Of a DNA stretch of 64,000 bases, positions 45,189 to 54,759 are shown piece by piece. The translations under genes and the position numbers were made by a program. The number at the start of each line of letters is the position of its first letter. Within the stretch, counting starts at the first letter, position 1. Origin of the DNA: Clostridia bacterium (GTDB lineage Bacteria > Bacillota > Clostridia > Lachnospirales > Lachnospiraceae); the NCBI GenBank assembly GCA_003249225.1, contig QKJQ01000027.1, positions 124,001 through 188,000 of the forward strand. Direction: 5' to 3'. Under the pieces are notes generated by a model. The model did not search any database. It worked only from the letters and a program-made list of their open reading frames with translations, and was not told where the DNA came from.

Positions 45189-45230
45189 AGTATATGTTTT
45201 TTTAAGAATCCTCGCTGTAACTAAGTCACA
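45189..45230 (-). promoter_or_regulatory. Crp/Fnr-type site and promoter of the sulfur fusion gene
   Basis: The palindrome TGTAACTAAGTCACA (45216-45230) lies 29 bp (centre to -10) before the minus-strand -10 TATACT (45194-45189), with no recognisable -35. It may also affect the divergent small gene at 45309, whose -10 TATACT is at 45257-45262. Confidence 0.7.
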
Positions 45231-45308
45231 CAATAGACTTTTATTTTTGTCTGTGTTATACTTATTTACATGAATTGCTCATAATAATTGATTAACAGGA
45301 GGTTATGT

Positions 45309-45554
45309 ATGGATACTATTATGGTTATCAAAGTATTTGGACGAGTAGCAAACGCACCGGTTGTTCAGGAGATCCTGACAGAATATGGATGCAGCATCAA
45401 GACAAGGGTTGGTTTTCATGAAGCTTCTGAAGACAAATGTTCAACCGATGGTATGATTATTCTGCAGCTGACCGGACCGGAATCAGAAACAAAAGCAATG
45501 TTCGACAAGCTAAAACAACTCGATGGTGTAGTTCCAAAGATGCTGGAGTTTTAG
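45309..45554 (+). CDS. Small ACT-like protein resembling TM1266/hydrogenase-system regulators
   Basis: An 81-residue soluble protein with a ferredoxin-like ACT fold pattern: VIKVFGRVANAPVVQEILTE, YGCSIKTRVGFHE, GMIILQLTG, and a last helix ending in LDGVVPKMLEF. This closely resembles the TM1266 family, often annotated as an iron-only hydrogenase system regulator, though no hydrogenase gene is adjacent. AGGAGG six bases before ATG 45309 sets the start. It is divergent from the sulfur fusion gene and may share its control site. Confidence 0.75.
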   Translation: MDTIMVIKVFGRVANAPVVQEILTEYGCSIKTRVGFHEASEDKCSTDGMIILQLTGPESETKAMFDKLKQLDGVVPKMLEF

Positions 45555-45576
45555 TATTATCAAGATTTAATCATAA

Positions 45577-45630
45577 GGGGCTGTTACAGATAACATTCCA
45601 TTATCTGCAGCAGCCCCAATTATTATCTTT
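45577..45630. terminator. Terminator after the ACT-like gene
   Basis: A strong stem with arms beginning GGGGCTGTTACAGATAA (45577-45593) and ending TTATCTGCAGCAGCCCC (45601-45617), followed by an AT-rich tail. It lies between convergent genes. Confidence 0.85.
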
Positions 45631-45678
45631 TCTTACTGTATTCTACGACCTGCAGCAAAACAAAGGTTATACTCTCCT

Positions 45679-46834
<1,156 letters not shown>

Positions 46835-46898
46835 TTTATATAAGAAAATAAATAACGTTATACTTGTATATCATTTTATAACAAAAGGAGGGTCCTCT

Positions 46899-47849
46899 AT
46901 GATACCGGCAGAAATCACTGCACTTCTGCTTCTGATTTTACTATTACTCCTTATTTCCATACTATTTGTTTCCTGGAAGTTGTCAAGTCTGATTGTCAAA
47001 CCTGCAGTTATAAGCCCCAGGTTATGCTATGAGGACGAAATCGCAAAAGAAAAGATACGCCGTTCCGATTATGAAACCGATTGGAAGCGGGAAGATTTCA
47101 CATTTACCACCACACGCGGCTATAGGCTGTCCTGCACCTTCATTCCCAGTGTTGCACCGGCTGCAGGTCAAGGGATTTTGGAACGCGTCATAATTCTGGT
47201 TCATGGATATACCTCCTGCAAATATGGCAGTATGAAATACGTTGACATCTTTCGGTCGTTAGGATTTTCCTGTCTTCTTTATGATCATCGAAACCATGGT
47301 GATTCCGACAAAGTTCCCACGACAATGGGATATTATGAATCTTATGATCTGGAAGAACTATGCGGCTGGGTAAGAAAGCGTTTTCCTGACGGTGTAATGA
47401 TTGGAACCCACGGGGAATCCATGGGCGCAGCTACCGTCATGATGCATACAAAACTTTCTTCCGGTCTGTCTTTTGCCATTGAAGACTGTGGATATTCTTC
47501 TCTGACCGACCAGCTTGTCCATAATATGAAACAACTGTATCATCTGCCAAAATTCCCGTTCTTCTATGTTGCAAGTCTTCTTTCAAAGCTGCGGGGCGGC
47601 GTGTTCTTTGGACAGGTCGAACCAAAAGACGCTCTGGCTTCGGCCAAAAACATTCCCATGCTTTTCCTTCACGGAGAATCGGATACCTTTGTTCCGTTTG
47701 CCATGGTACAGGAAGCATACAACAGCAAACCTGGCGAAAAATCGCTCTGCACGTATCCAAATGCCGGGCATGCAGAAAGTTACTGGACCTGGCAGCAACA
47801 ATACACACGTGATGTTACACAGTTCCTGCTAAAAAATAATTTGTTATAA
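46899..47849 (+). CDS. Membrane-anchored alpha/beta hydrolase
   Basis: A 316-residue serine hydrolase. One N-terminal membrane segment (about residues 5-30) is followed by an alpha/beta-hydrolase domain with oxyanion loop ILVHGYTSCKYGS, nucleophile elbow GTHGESMGAAT, acid in HGESDTFVP and His in NAGHAESY. GGAGGG six bases before ATG 46899 sets the start. It is in tandem with a sugar transporter 20 bp downstream, so it could be a deacylase or esterase for an imported or surface-bound sugar ester. The substrate is unknown. Confidence 0.88.
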   Translation: MIPAEITALLLLILLLLLISILFVSWKLSSLIVKPAVISPRLCYEDEIAKEKIRRSDYETDWKREDFTFTTTRGYRLSCTFIPSVAPAAGQGILERVIILVHGYTSCKYGSMKYVDIFRSLGFSCLLYDHRNHGDSDKVPTTMGYYESYDLEELCGWVRKRFPDGVMIGTHGESMGAATVMMHTKLSSGLSFAIEDCGYSSLTDQLVHNMKQLYHLPKFPFFYVASLLSKLRGGVFFGQVEPKDALASAKNIPMLFLHGESDTFVPFAMVQEAYNSKPGEKSLCTYPNAGHAESYWTWQQQYTRDVTQFLLKNNLL

Positions 47850-47872
47850 AACTTTAAAATTGGGGGATAATG

Positions 47873-49264
47873 ATGAGTACAGAAAAGGTGGCTTTAAAAT
47901 CAAAGGTTTGGCTTTCCGCAGCGGATGGGTTCTGCGGAATACTCTGTGGCTTGATTACAGGGGGTGGATTTACAGTTTTTTTTACAAAATGGATGGGGCT
48001 TGATACAGGAAAAGCTTCCTTGGTCTGGCTGATTTTTGGAATCTGGAACGCCATAAATGATCCTTTGTTTGGTTTCATATCAGACCGCACAAAATCAAAA
48101 ATCGGACGCAGGCTTCCCTACATCCGATATGGTGCATTCTTTTATGCTGTAATTTTCATATTATGCTGGATCAAATGGCCGATCGCAGGGAACCAGTGGG
48201 GCATGTTCGCGCAAATGCTGATTTCCCTGTTCCTATTTGATTCACTCTACACAGCCATTGCTTCTGCTTTGTATGTTATGCCATTTGAAATAGCCATTTC
48301 AAACAAAGCGCGAGGATCCATTCTGATCTACAAGCTTTTCTTCAGCTTATTATCTCTTGGTTTTCCTCTTGTCCTTATGCCTTTGATCCAGCTGGAAGCC
48401 GGCGAAGATCCAAAGATTTTTCAGCTGATTATGACTGCTATTGGCATTGTGGCTGGTCTGATTTTGTTCTTCAGTACCTTCTTCTATTCCGAAAAAGGAT
48501 ACGTAAAAGAACAGAAACAACCGGGTTTTTTCACGGCTCTCCTGACCTGTATAAAGAACAAAGCCTTTGTTATCTTTGAAGTCTTAAGTTTTACGATTAT
48601 TTTTGTTCAAAATGCCCTGATGCTTGGTGTAAATTATTATTTTCCGGAGTTCGAGGTACCAATGACCGTATGCTATGGTGCTTTGGTAGCCGGAGCAGTA
48701 ATTGGTATAATCCTATGGGTACGAAAACAATATCAATGGGGCGTAAAAAATTGCATGATGATCATGTGCCTTGTATTTTCCATCGGATGCCTTGCCATGG
48801 CTTTCTTTGGACGTAATACGATCGCTGCTCTTTTTGGTTTCTTAACCGTAGGCTTTGGCTTCTCCGGCGGTATGTTCCTGATTCCATTAATGAATGGAGA
48901 TGTCATTGATTTTGATGAAAGCAGGACTGGTCTTCGGCGCGAAGGTATGTATGCCGGTGTTAACAGTCTGATTACGAAACCCGCCATGAGTCTTGCCACA
49001 TCTGCCTTCCTTACGATCATTACTGCTTTTGGATATAATAAGGACCTTGCACTTGGTGCACAATCCTTTCAGACCGAAACAGGGATCCTGATCGCCTGGA
49101 TGCTGATTCCTGCCCTTCTTCTTATTATCTGCTTTTTCGCTTTGTTCTTCTTCCCGCTAAAAGGAGAAAGCTGGAAGCAGACAAAAGAAGAATTGGAACA
49201 AAAACACCAAAAAAGTGAAGAGGAATATTTAAGACAGATGGGATTTGACACGAATTCGAACTGA
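47873..49264 (+). CDS. GPH-family sugar:cation symporter
   Basis: A 463-residue, 12-helix transporter of the glycoside-pentoside-hexuronide group (MelB-like). It shows GLDTGKASLVWLIFGIWNAINDPLFGFISDRT near residues 45-75 and KIGRRLPYIRYGA after it, the family hallmarks. ATG 47873 has GGGGG six bases upstream; ATG 47870 is directly before it. It is probably co-transcribed with the hydrolase under LacI control. Its stop is only two bases from the convergent glmS stop, with no terminator between. Confidence 0.93.
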   Translation: MSTEKVALKSKVWLSAADGFCGILCGLITGGGFTVFFTKWMGLDTGKASLVWLIFGIWNAINDPLFGFISDRTKSKIGRRLPYIRYGAFFYAVIFILCWIKWPIAGNQWGMFAQMLISLFLFDSLYTAIASALYVMPFEIAISNKARGSILIYKLFFSLLSLGFPLVLMPLIQLEAGEDPKIFQLIMTAIGIVAGLILFFSTFFYSEKGYVKEQKQPGFFTALLTCIKNKAFVIFEVLSFTIIFVQNALMLGVNYYFPEFEVPMTVCYGALVAGAVIGIILWVRKQYQWGVKNCMMIMCLVFSIGCLAMAFFGRNTIAALFGFLTVGFGFSGGMFLIPLMNGDVIDFDESRTGLRREGMYAGVNSLITKPAMSLATSAFLTIITAFGYNKDLALGAQSFQTETGILIAWMLIPALLLIICFFALFFFPLKGESWKQTKEELEQKHQKSEEEYLRQMGFDTNSN

Positions 49265-49266
49265 CC

Positions 49267-51099
49267 TTACTCAACGGTTACGCTTTTCGCCAGATTTCTT
49301 GGTTTATCGACATCGCAGCCTTTCAATACTGCCATGTAATATGCAAAAAGCTGCATTGGTGTAACTGCTGCGATAGGTGCAAGAACAGGATCAATGTTCG
49401 GGATCGTTATAACAATATCCGCGATTTTTTCAGCTTCTGCAGCATTTTTTTCTTGTGTTATCGCCATGATCGATGCTTTTCTTGCTTTCACTTCTTTTAT
49501 ATTGCTTATCATTTTAGGAAATAGGGAATCCTGTGTCATACAGCATACGACCAGGGTTCCTTCTTCAATTAATGCAATGGTACCGTGTTTTAGTTCGCCG
49601 CCGGCATAGCTTTCCGAATGAATATAAGAAATCTCTTTCAGCTTTAAGGAGCCTTCCATGGACAAGGCATAATCCATTCCTCTTCCGATATAAAAGATAC
49701 TGTTTGCATTGTAATGCATGGCAGCAAAACGTTGTATGTTCTCTTTATCCTTTAAAATCTCTTCTACCATATCCGGAACTTTTAAAAGCTCTGATGTCAA
49801 TCTTGTCACTTCTTCCTGCGGTATCTGTTTTCTTTTTGCTGCAAAATCAAGTGCGATCAGGGTCAAGGCCGAAAGCTGAGCATTGTATGCTTTGGACGAT
49901 GCTACGGCAATCTCTGGCCCTGCCATGGTATAAAGAACTCCATCGGATTCCCTGGCAATGGAACTGCCAACTACATTTACAATAGAAAGCACTTTTGCTT
50001 TCTTTTCCTTTGCTTCCCGAAGAGCATAAAGAGTATCGATCGTCTCACCGGACTGACTGATGATAATAACAAGATTCCTTTCACTGAGAATGGGATCCCG
50101 GTATCTGAATTCTGAAGCAATATCCGTTTCCACCGGTATTCTTGCCAGCTTTTCAATCAGATATTTTCCAATCATCCCTGCATGGTATGCAGTTCCACAG
50201 GCAACAATGTAGATCTTTTCGATTCCATTCAGGTAATCGTCGGTCAGACTGATTCCCTTCAGATCGATCCTTCCTTTTTGTATTCTGGAACCGACCGTAT
50301 CCCGAATGACTCTTGGTTCCTCGCACATTTCTTTCATCATAAAATGCTCATAACCTGATTTTTCTGCCGCTTCTACATCCCAGTCCACATGAAATACATC
50401 TTTTTTTACTTCCATTCCGTATAGATCATAAATCGCCACATGATCTTTTCGCAGTATGGCTACTTCTTTATCTTCCAGTATGTAAATATCTCTTGTATAC
50501 TTTAAGATCGCAGGTATGTCGGAGGCAATAAAATTTTCTCCGTCTCCAAGGCCAACGATCAAAGGGCTTCCTTTTCTTACTGCCACAAAAGTCTCTTTGT
50601 CATCATCGCAAAGAACACCGAGTGCATAAGAACCATCCAGTTCGCCACAGGCTTCCATAACAGCACGTACAAAATCACCGATGATTGCATAGTGATACTC
50701 AATCAGGTGTGCAATAATTTCCGTATCGGTATCCGATACAAAGGCAAAGCCCTGTGACATCAAAAATTCTTTCAGCTGCAGGTAGTTTTCAATTATACCG
50801 TTGTGAACCACTGCGATCTTCCCGGTATTACTTAAATGCGGATGAGAGTTCACATCATTTGGCTCACCATGGGTTGCCCATCTTGTATGTCCGATACCGA
50901 TGTTCCCATTATATTCTTTCGCTGCTAATTTTTCTTCCAAAAAACGCAGCCTACCCTTGCATTTGACAACATCAAGATGTCCATCATCGAACAATGCGAC
51001 GCCCGCAGAATCATATCCGCGGTATTCTAACTGATTCAATCCACTCATTAAGATTGGTACTGCTTTCTGATTTCCTATATATCCTACGATTCCACACAT
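49267..51099 (-). CDS. glmS: Glucosamine-6-phosphate synthase GlmS
   Basis: Glutamine:fructose-6-phosphate aminotransferase, the first step of amino-sugar and cell-wall precursor synthesis. 610 residues: N-terminal glutaminase with nucleophile Cys2 (MCGIVGYIG) and THGEPNDVNSHPH, then two SIS isomerase domains (SQSGETIDTL, SSKAYNAQ), ending in AKSVTVE. GGAGG precedes ATG 51099. The long leader carries a glmS ribozyme and a possible attenuator. Confidence 0.98.
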   Translation of the reverse strand: MCGIVGYIGNQKAVPILMSGLNQLEYRGYDSAGVALFDDGHLDVVKCKGRLRFLEEKLAAKEYNGNIGIGHTRWATHGEPNDVNSHPHLSNTGKIAVVHNGIIENYLQLKEFLMSQGFAFVSDTDTEIIAHLIEYHYAIIGDFVRAVMEACGELDGSYALGVLCDDDKETFVAVRKGSPLIVGLGDGENFIASDIPAILKYTRDIYILEDKEVAILRKDHVAIYDLYGMEVKKDVFHVDWDVEAAEKSGYEHFMMKEMCEEPRVIRDTVGSRIQKGRIDLKGISLTDDYLNGIEKIYIVACGTAYHAGMIGKYLIEKLARIPVETDIASEFRYRDPILSERNLVIIISQSGETIDTLYALREAKEKKAKVLSIVNVVGSSIARESDGVLYTMAGPEIAVASSKAYNAQLSALTLIALDFAAKRKQIPQEEVTRLTSELLKVPDMVEEILKDKENIQRFAAMHYNANSIFYIGRGMDYALSMEGSLKLKEISYIHSESYAGGELKHGTIALIEEGTLVVCCMTQDSLFPKMISNIKEVKARKASIMAITQEKNAAEAEKIADIVITIPNIDPVLAPIAAVTPMQLFAYYMAVLKGCDVDKPRNLAKSVTVE

Positions 51100-51167
51100 A
51101 TAATTTCCTCCGTTTTTATAAACTTATTTTAGGGTCCTGCAACAAGACAGGATATTTTCGCATACGC

Positions 51168-51260
51168 AAAAAAAGCCTGTTGGCAAGAATATATTCTTAT
51201 AAATTTTATTATTCTTGGGATATAAGTCAGATAACCACAGGCTATTAAAAAGAAAGCCTG
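51168..51260 (-). promoter_or_regulatory. Terminator/antiterminator-like element in the glmS leader
   Basis: On the mRNA strand AGCCTGT (51243-51237) can pair with ACAGGCT (51180-51174) to form a stem followed by seven U residues, with an inner CAAGAATA/TATTCTTG stem. AGCCTG can instead pair with an upstream CAGGCT (51260-51255). The two pairings exclude each other, the layout of an attenuator. It lies between the ribozyme and the glmS start. Confidence 0.6.
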
Positions 51261-51324
51261 CACATTCTATCACACTGTGAGAATGATAATCGGTTACTTG
51301 CTTTTGAAAAAAAGAATGAATCAG

Positions 51325-51512
51325 AATACCACATGAACTCTTTCTGTTGCACAGTCGCCTGTGTGTTTTGTTAAGTTCTTCGATTGTGGCCACCGGAAGG
51401 TTTCCGCCGAATCTTTCGATATCTTATGCTACCCTTTTCTGGTGTAAGCATAACCTCCTTCTCCTCGTCAACAAAGCCTATACAATTCCGCTTTGTCCTG
51501 GCGCCTATAGCT
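51325..51512 (-). ncRNA. glmS ribozyme (self-cleaving, glucosamine-6-phosphate sensing)
   Basis: The minus strand reads GCGCCAGGAC (from 51505), then GACGAGGAGAAGGAGGTTAT, TATCGAAAGATTCGGCGG and CCTTCCGG, followed by a region pairing CCACA with TGTGG and GAACTT with AGAGTTC. These match the conserved core of the glmS ribozyme. Cleavage is expected before the G of GCGCC, between 51506 and 51505. It lowers glmS expression when glucosamine-6-phosphate is high. Confidence 0.93.
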
Positions 51513-51568
51513 TGCTGTTCTTCTACCCTCACTTTCCGCAATTAACTCTGATCATTTATATAGATTTT

Positions 51569-51597
51569 AGTATATCCTTTGCCGGTAAAAAAGTCAA
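51569..51597 (-). promoter_or_regulatory. glmS promoter
   Basis: The -35 TTGACT (51597-51592) and -10 TATACT (51574-51569) are 17 bp apart, about 60 bp upstream of the ribozyme cleavage site. The rest of 51598-51836 is AT-rich. It should hold the promoter of the plus-strand surface-protein gene, for which I see only a weak TTTACA and TATAAA pair around 51733-51760. Confidence 0.8.
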
Positions 51598-51853
51598 ACA
51601 AAGAATCTTCTGCTATTACATCGGCTGTTTCCTCAATAATTTAGAGATTAGTACGAATAAATTCTAAAAACATTAAATTATTCGTGTATTTTTAGTATAA
51701 ATTTGAATGTTTCTTTCTTTTAATTATTATTTTACAATAGGTGATGTAATTGATGTATAAACCTCCAGTTTCTTTCTGTTAGATAGAAATCAGCACGGTT
51801 TTTTACCTCGATTACAAAGAAAACTATATAATTTTTAGGGAGGAATGAAAACA

Positions 51854-52525
51854 ATGAGAAAAATGGCAAAAAGAATTATGGTTCCAGTGTTAGCATTAAT
51901 TTTAGTATTCTCCAGTATGGCAGCTCCTGTTAAAGCAGCAGAAGGTGAATACCTCGTATTCATCGCTTTAGGTGCTGACTCTAATGACGGTTCCTGGGAT
52001 ATTTCCTATGCTGGTCCTGACACAGCTGGAAATACTGCAAATGTTACAGCAGTAACTGCTATGGCTAAAGATGGGGACACTGTTACTGTATCATTAACTG
52101 TACCAACAGTTAAATACACATGGTATGTTGCTCCATGCGTGATTATCGATCCAACTACACTTGGTGCAAATGCACACTTTGATGTATCTCTTAAACTTGA
52201 TGGCGTTGATCAGACAAAATTAATCAATTTTGCAGCTGATGACGTTAATTACTGGTCAGAAAATGCCGGTGATTACCCAGCTGATACCTGTATCCGTCTT
52301 GCTGGTGGTTACAATGAATGGGGAACAAAATATATTGATTCTCCTTCAGGTTTCACAACAATTGAATACACTATCACATTAAACCTTGATATGCCTGCTG
52401 CAGCAGCAACAACAGATGCAGTTCCTACAACAGGTGACAATGGTGTTGTTTATCTTGTAGCAGCATTTGCAGTTGTATCCGCAGCTGGTATTGCAGTATC
52501 ACGTAAGAAAAAATTTGAAGCATAA
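51854..52525 (+). CDS. Secreted, sortase-anchored surface protein
   Basis: A 223-residue protein with a signal peptide (KRIMVPVLALILVFSSMAAPVKAAE), a beta-rich Thr/Ala/Asp-rich body of about 160 residues and a C-terminal sorting signal: VPTTGD, then a hydrophobic segment, then RKKKFEA. VPTTG is a variant of the LPXTG motif. No enzyme motif is seen. I chose ATG 51854 because AGGGAGG lies 10 bases upstream; ATG 51845 is only one base from it. It may be an abundant small wall protein. Confidence 0.8.
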   Translation: MRKMAKRIMVPVLALILVFSSMAAPVKAAEGEYLVFIALGADSNDGSWDISYAGPDTAGNTANVTAVTAMAKDGDTVTVSLTVPTVKYTWYVAPCVIIDPTTLGANAHFDVSLKLDGVDQTKLINFAADDVNYWSENAGDYPADTCIRLAGGYNEWGTKYIDSPSGFTTIEYTITLNLDMPAAAATTDAVPTTGDNGVVYLVAAFAVVSAAGIAVSRKKKFEA

Positions 52526-52547
52526 AACGCGTTAATGTTTCAACCTT

Positions 52548-52595
52548 TGAAAAGCCGTCTTCGAATCTAAGATTCGCAGCCGGCTTTTCTTTTTC
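52548..52595. terminator. Terminator between the surface-protein and chemoreceptor genes
   Basis: A stem GAAAAGCCG with CGGCTTTTC, extended by inner CGAATCT/AGATTCG, with T-run on the plus strand and A-run on the other side. It separates convergent genes. Confidence 0.88.
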
Positions 52596-52613
52596 ATATA
52601 TTTATGTTTCTTG

Positions 52614-54395
52614 TCAGATAACAAATCTCTCTACATTTTCACGTAGTTTTTGCGCTACATTCTCAGCATTTTCTACGGATTTTAATACTTCATTTGCTTT
52701 TGCTACAATAGCGACTGTCTTGGTTGCAATATTCGTGGTTCCTTCTGCTCCTTCTTGCGCTGCAATACTTACTTCATTGATTGAGCGAAGTACGTCATCA
52801 ATCAGTTGCAGCAATTTGTTTGAAGTCGTGCTAAACTCTGTTACCATATTATCAACATCCGATGCATCCTTACTGTACATTTTAGCCATATCACCAAAAG
52901 TTATAAACCCTTCCAGTACATCGGTCGACACATAGTTCAACAGACTGCTTGAATCATCGGAAAGATTCCCTACTGCTTTCATAACGTTATCCGTAACATT
53001 CTGAATATGAGTCACTGTTTCTTTTGACTGTTCTGCCAGACGCCTTATTTCATCTGCAACAACTGCAAATCCTTTTCCGGCCTCTCCTGCTCTTGCTGCT
53101 TCTATGGATGCATTTAAGGCCAGCAGGTTCGTTTGTGAAGTTATGCTCATAATTGCTTCCGCAAGGACCCCGATTTCTCCTACTACCTTGGCGTCTGTGA
53201 GTGCTTTTGCAAGAGTCTTACTGATATTCGCATGCATCTCAATCGATTCATTCTTTCTTTTTTCGGTATCATCTTTAACCTGTTCTGCCCTGTTATAGAT
53301 GTGAACGGCCTGGTCTGCACCAACGGATGCGCGCTCTGCAATATTCTTCGAAGCTTCACCCATGTCATGTGACATCGCTGTTACCTCTTCAGAGGATGCA
53401 GCGGTTTCTTCCATACTGGCCGACAATTCTTCTGTCGTAGCTGAAATCTCTTCGATGTCAGAATTTAAAACAACAATTTCTTTGTTAACATCTGCTACAA
53501 TGGTATTCAGATTGTCTGCCTCTGCTTTCACCTCTCCGATCAGAGATTTAATTGACAATCTCATATCATTCAATGATTTTGACAACTCACCAAAATCATC
53601 ACGCCTCTCTAACATCTGTTTCGATAAAGTTGCTGTAAAATCTCCTTTTGCCATAACTTTTATGTAATCAAGTGTTTTGTGAATCAACGATGTAAGCGAT
53701 CCTGCTATGTATATGATAACAACGCCCATCACAATGAACAATGCAGAAAGTCCAAGCAGGAAACCAGTCATTTTCCTTGTATAGATAGCTTCATATTCAG
53801 AGGTTATCTGTGCAATATCGGCATCAATATAATCCGTATAATTTCCTGTGCCTACAACCCAGTCAAATGGTTCAAAATACATTGTAAATCCTCTTTTGGG
53901 CAGGAATTCTGTCTCTCCGGCTTTTGGAAAAGTATAATCAACAAAGCCACCGTCAGGATTTGTTACAGCTGCATTAATTAATGCTTCGATCAGACGAAAA
54001 CCATTGGCATCTTCCATGTTCATACGGTTCGTTCCTTCCGTATCATTCCCAAGATATACCACATTCGTTCCATCTGACTGATCGACCCAGAAGTACCCAT
54101 TGTCTCCATAACGCAGTTCACGTATATCATCTGCCGCGACCTTTTTTGCTTCCTCAAGCGTATAAGTTCCATCTTCCACTTTTGCATAAATTCCATTCAA
54201 AAGTGCGATTACAATCTGAACATGTTCCTTAATGTTCGAATCATAATCTTTTCGTACACTGGCTTCCAGTTTTGTCAATGCCTCCGATTGAATGTTCTTC
54301 ATATTAATACTCGAGAGTATTCCACTGAAAACTACCAGAAAAATAACGCAGACCATTAAGATGATCATCTTTGTTTTCACTTTTATATGGTTCAT
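52614..54395 (-). CDS. Methyl-accepting chemotaxis protein (Cache type), copy 1
   Basis: A 593-residue chemoreceptor. A membrane segment at 10-30 is followed by an extracytoplasmic single Cache domain with [16 protein letters not shown] and [16 protein letters not shown] second segment at about 205-230, a HAMP-like region and the cytoplasmic signalling hairpin with [20 protein letters not shown] and [19 protein letters not shown] follow. AAAGGAG precedes ATG 54395. It is closely similar to the next gene over its whole length, a tandem duplication. The ligand is probably a small carboxylate, as in other single-Cache receptors. Confidence 0.95.
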   Translation of the reverse strand: MNHIKVKTKMIILMVCVIFLVVFSGILSSINMKNIQSEALTKLEASVRKDYDSNIKEHVQIVIALLNGIYAKVEDGTYTLEEAKKVAADDIRELRYGDNGYFWVDQSDGTNVVYLGNDTEGTNRMNMEDANGFRLIEALINAAVTNPDGGFVDYTFPKAGETEFLPKRGFTMYFEPFDWVVGTGNYTDYIDADIAQITSEYEAIYTRKMTGFLLGLSALFIVMGVVIIYIAGSLTSLIHKTLDYIKVMAKGDFTATLSKQMLERRDDFGELSKSLNDMRLSIKSLIGEVKAEADNLNTIVADVNKEIVVLNSDIEEISATTEELSASMEETAASSEEVTAMSHDMGEASKNIAERASVGADQAVHIYNRAEQVKDDTEKRKNESIEMHANISKTLAKALTDAKVVGEIGVLAEAIMSITSQTNLLALNASIEAARAGEAGKGFAVVADEIRRLAEQSKETVTHIQNVTDNVMKAVGNLSDDSSSLLNYVSTDVLEGFITFGDMAKMYSKDASDVDNMVTEFSTTSNKLLQLIDDVLRSINEVSIAAQEGAEGTTNIATKTVAIVAKANEVLKSVENAENVAQKLRENVERFVI

Positions 54396-54759
54396 ATATT
54401 GTTCTCCTTTCTTAACTAAAGTTATCCTGAGTAAAGATACTTAGGATAAAATCAATTTTACTTCTCTTATCGTGTATATTGTATATTAAAATGCATATTT
54501 AACGCGTATTCTTCTTACTTCATGTTTATTATATCACATATCACTCTTAATGTATATTAATTTATAAAAAAACACGTGATGTTGACATTCATCAATCATC
54601 ACATGTTTTTTATGGTTTTTATCAATAAATTAACAGTACATATCTGGAACTTATGTTACTATTTGTATTTATGACATTAGTTATAATTCTAGGTGAAATT
54701 TATATACAACGTACGTTACTGCTTAAGTACTGTAACTTACCTTCTTTTTTCGTACGGCA
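54396..54759. other. Spacer between the two chemoreceptor genes
   Basis: 364 bp without a gene. It holds the terminator of copy 2 (54566-54611) and an AT-rich stretch with a minus-strand TGATATAAT near 54533-54541, which also occurs upstream of copy 2. These may be the promoters. I saw no sigma-28 consensus. Confidence 0.6.
54566..54611. terminator. Terminator of chemoreceptor copy 2
   Basis: AAAAAACACGTGATG pairs with CATCACATGTTTTTT across a 15-base loop, with A-run and T-run flanks. Confidence 0.88.

Noticed and set aside
51119..51667. Open frames of 89 (minus) and 106 (plus) codons in the glmS leader
   Set aside because: They overlap the ribozyme and attenuator structures, lack ribosome sites and have no recognisable content.
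51820..51835. TATAAT at 51827 as the -10 of the surface-protein gene
   Set aside because: It lies only a few bases before the ribosome site, so the transcript would start inside it.
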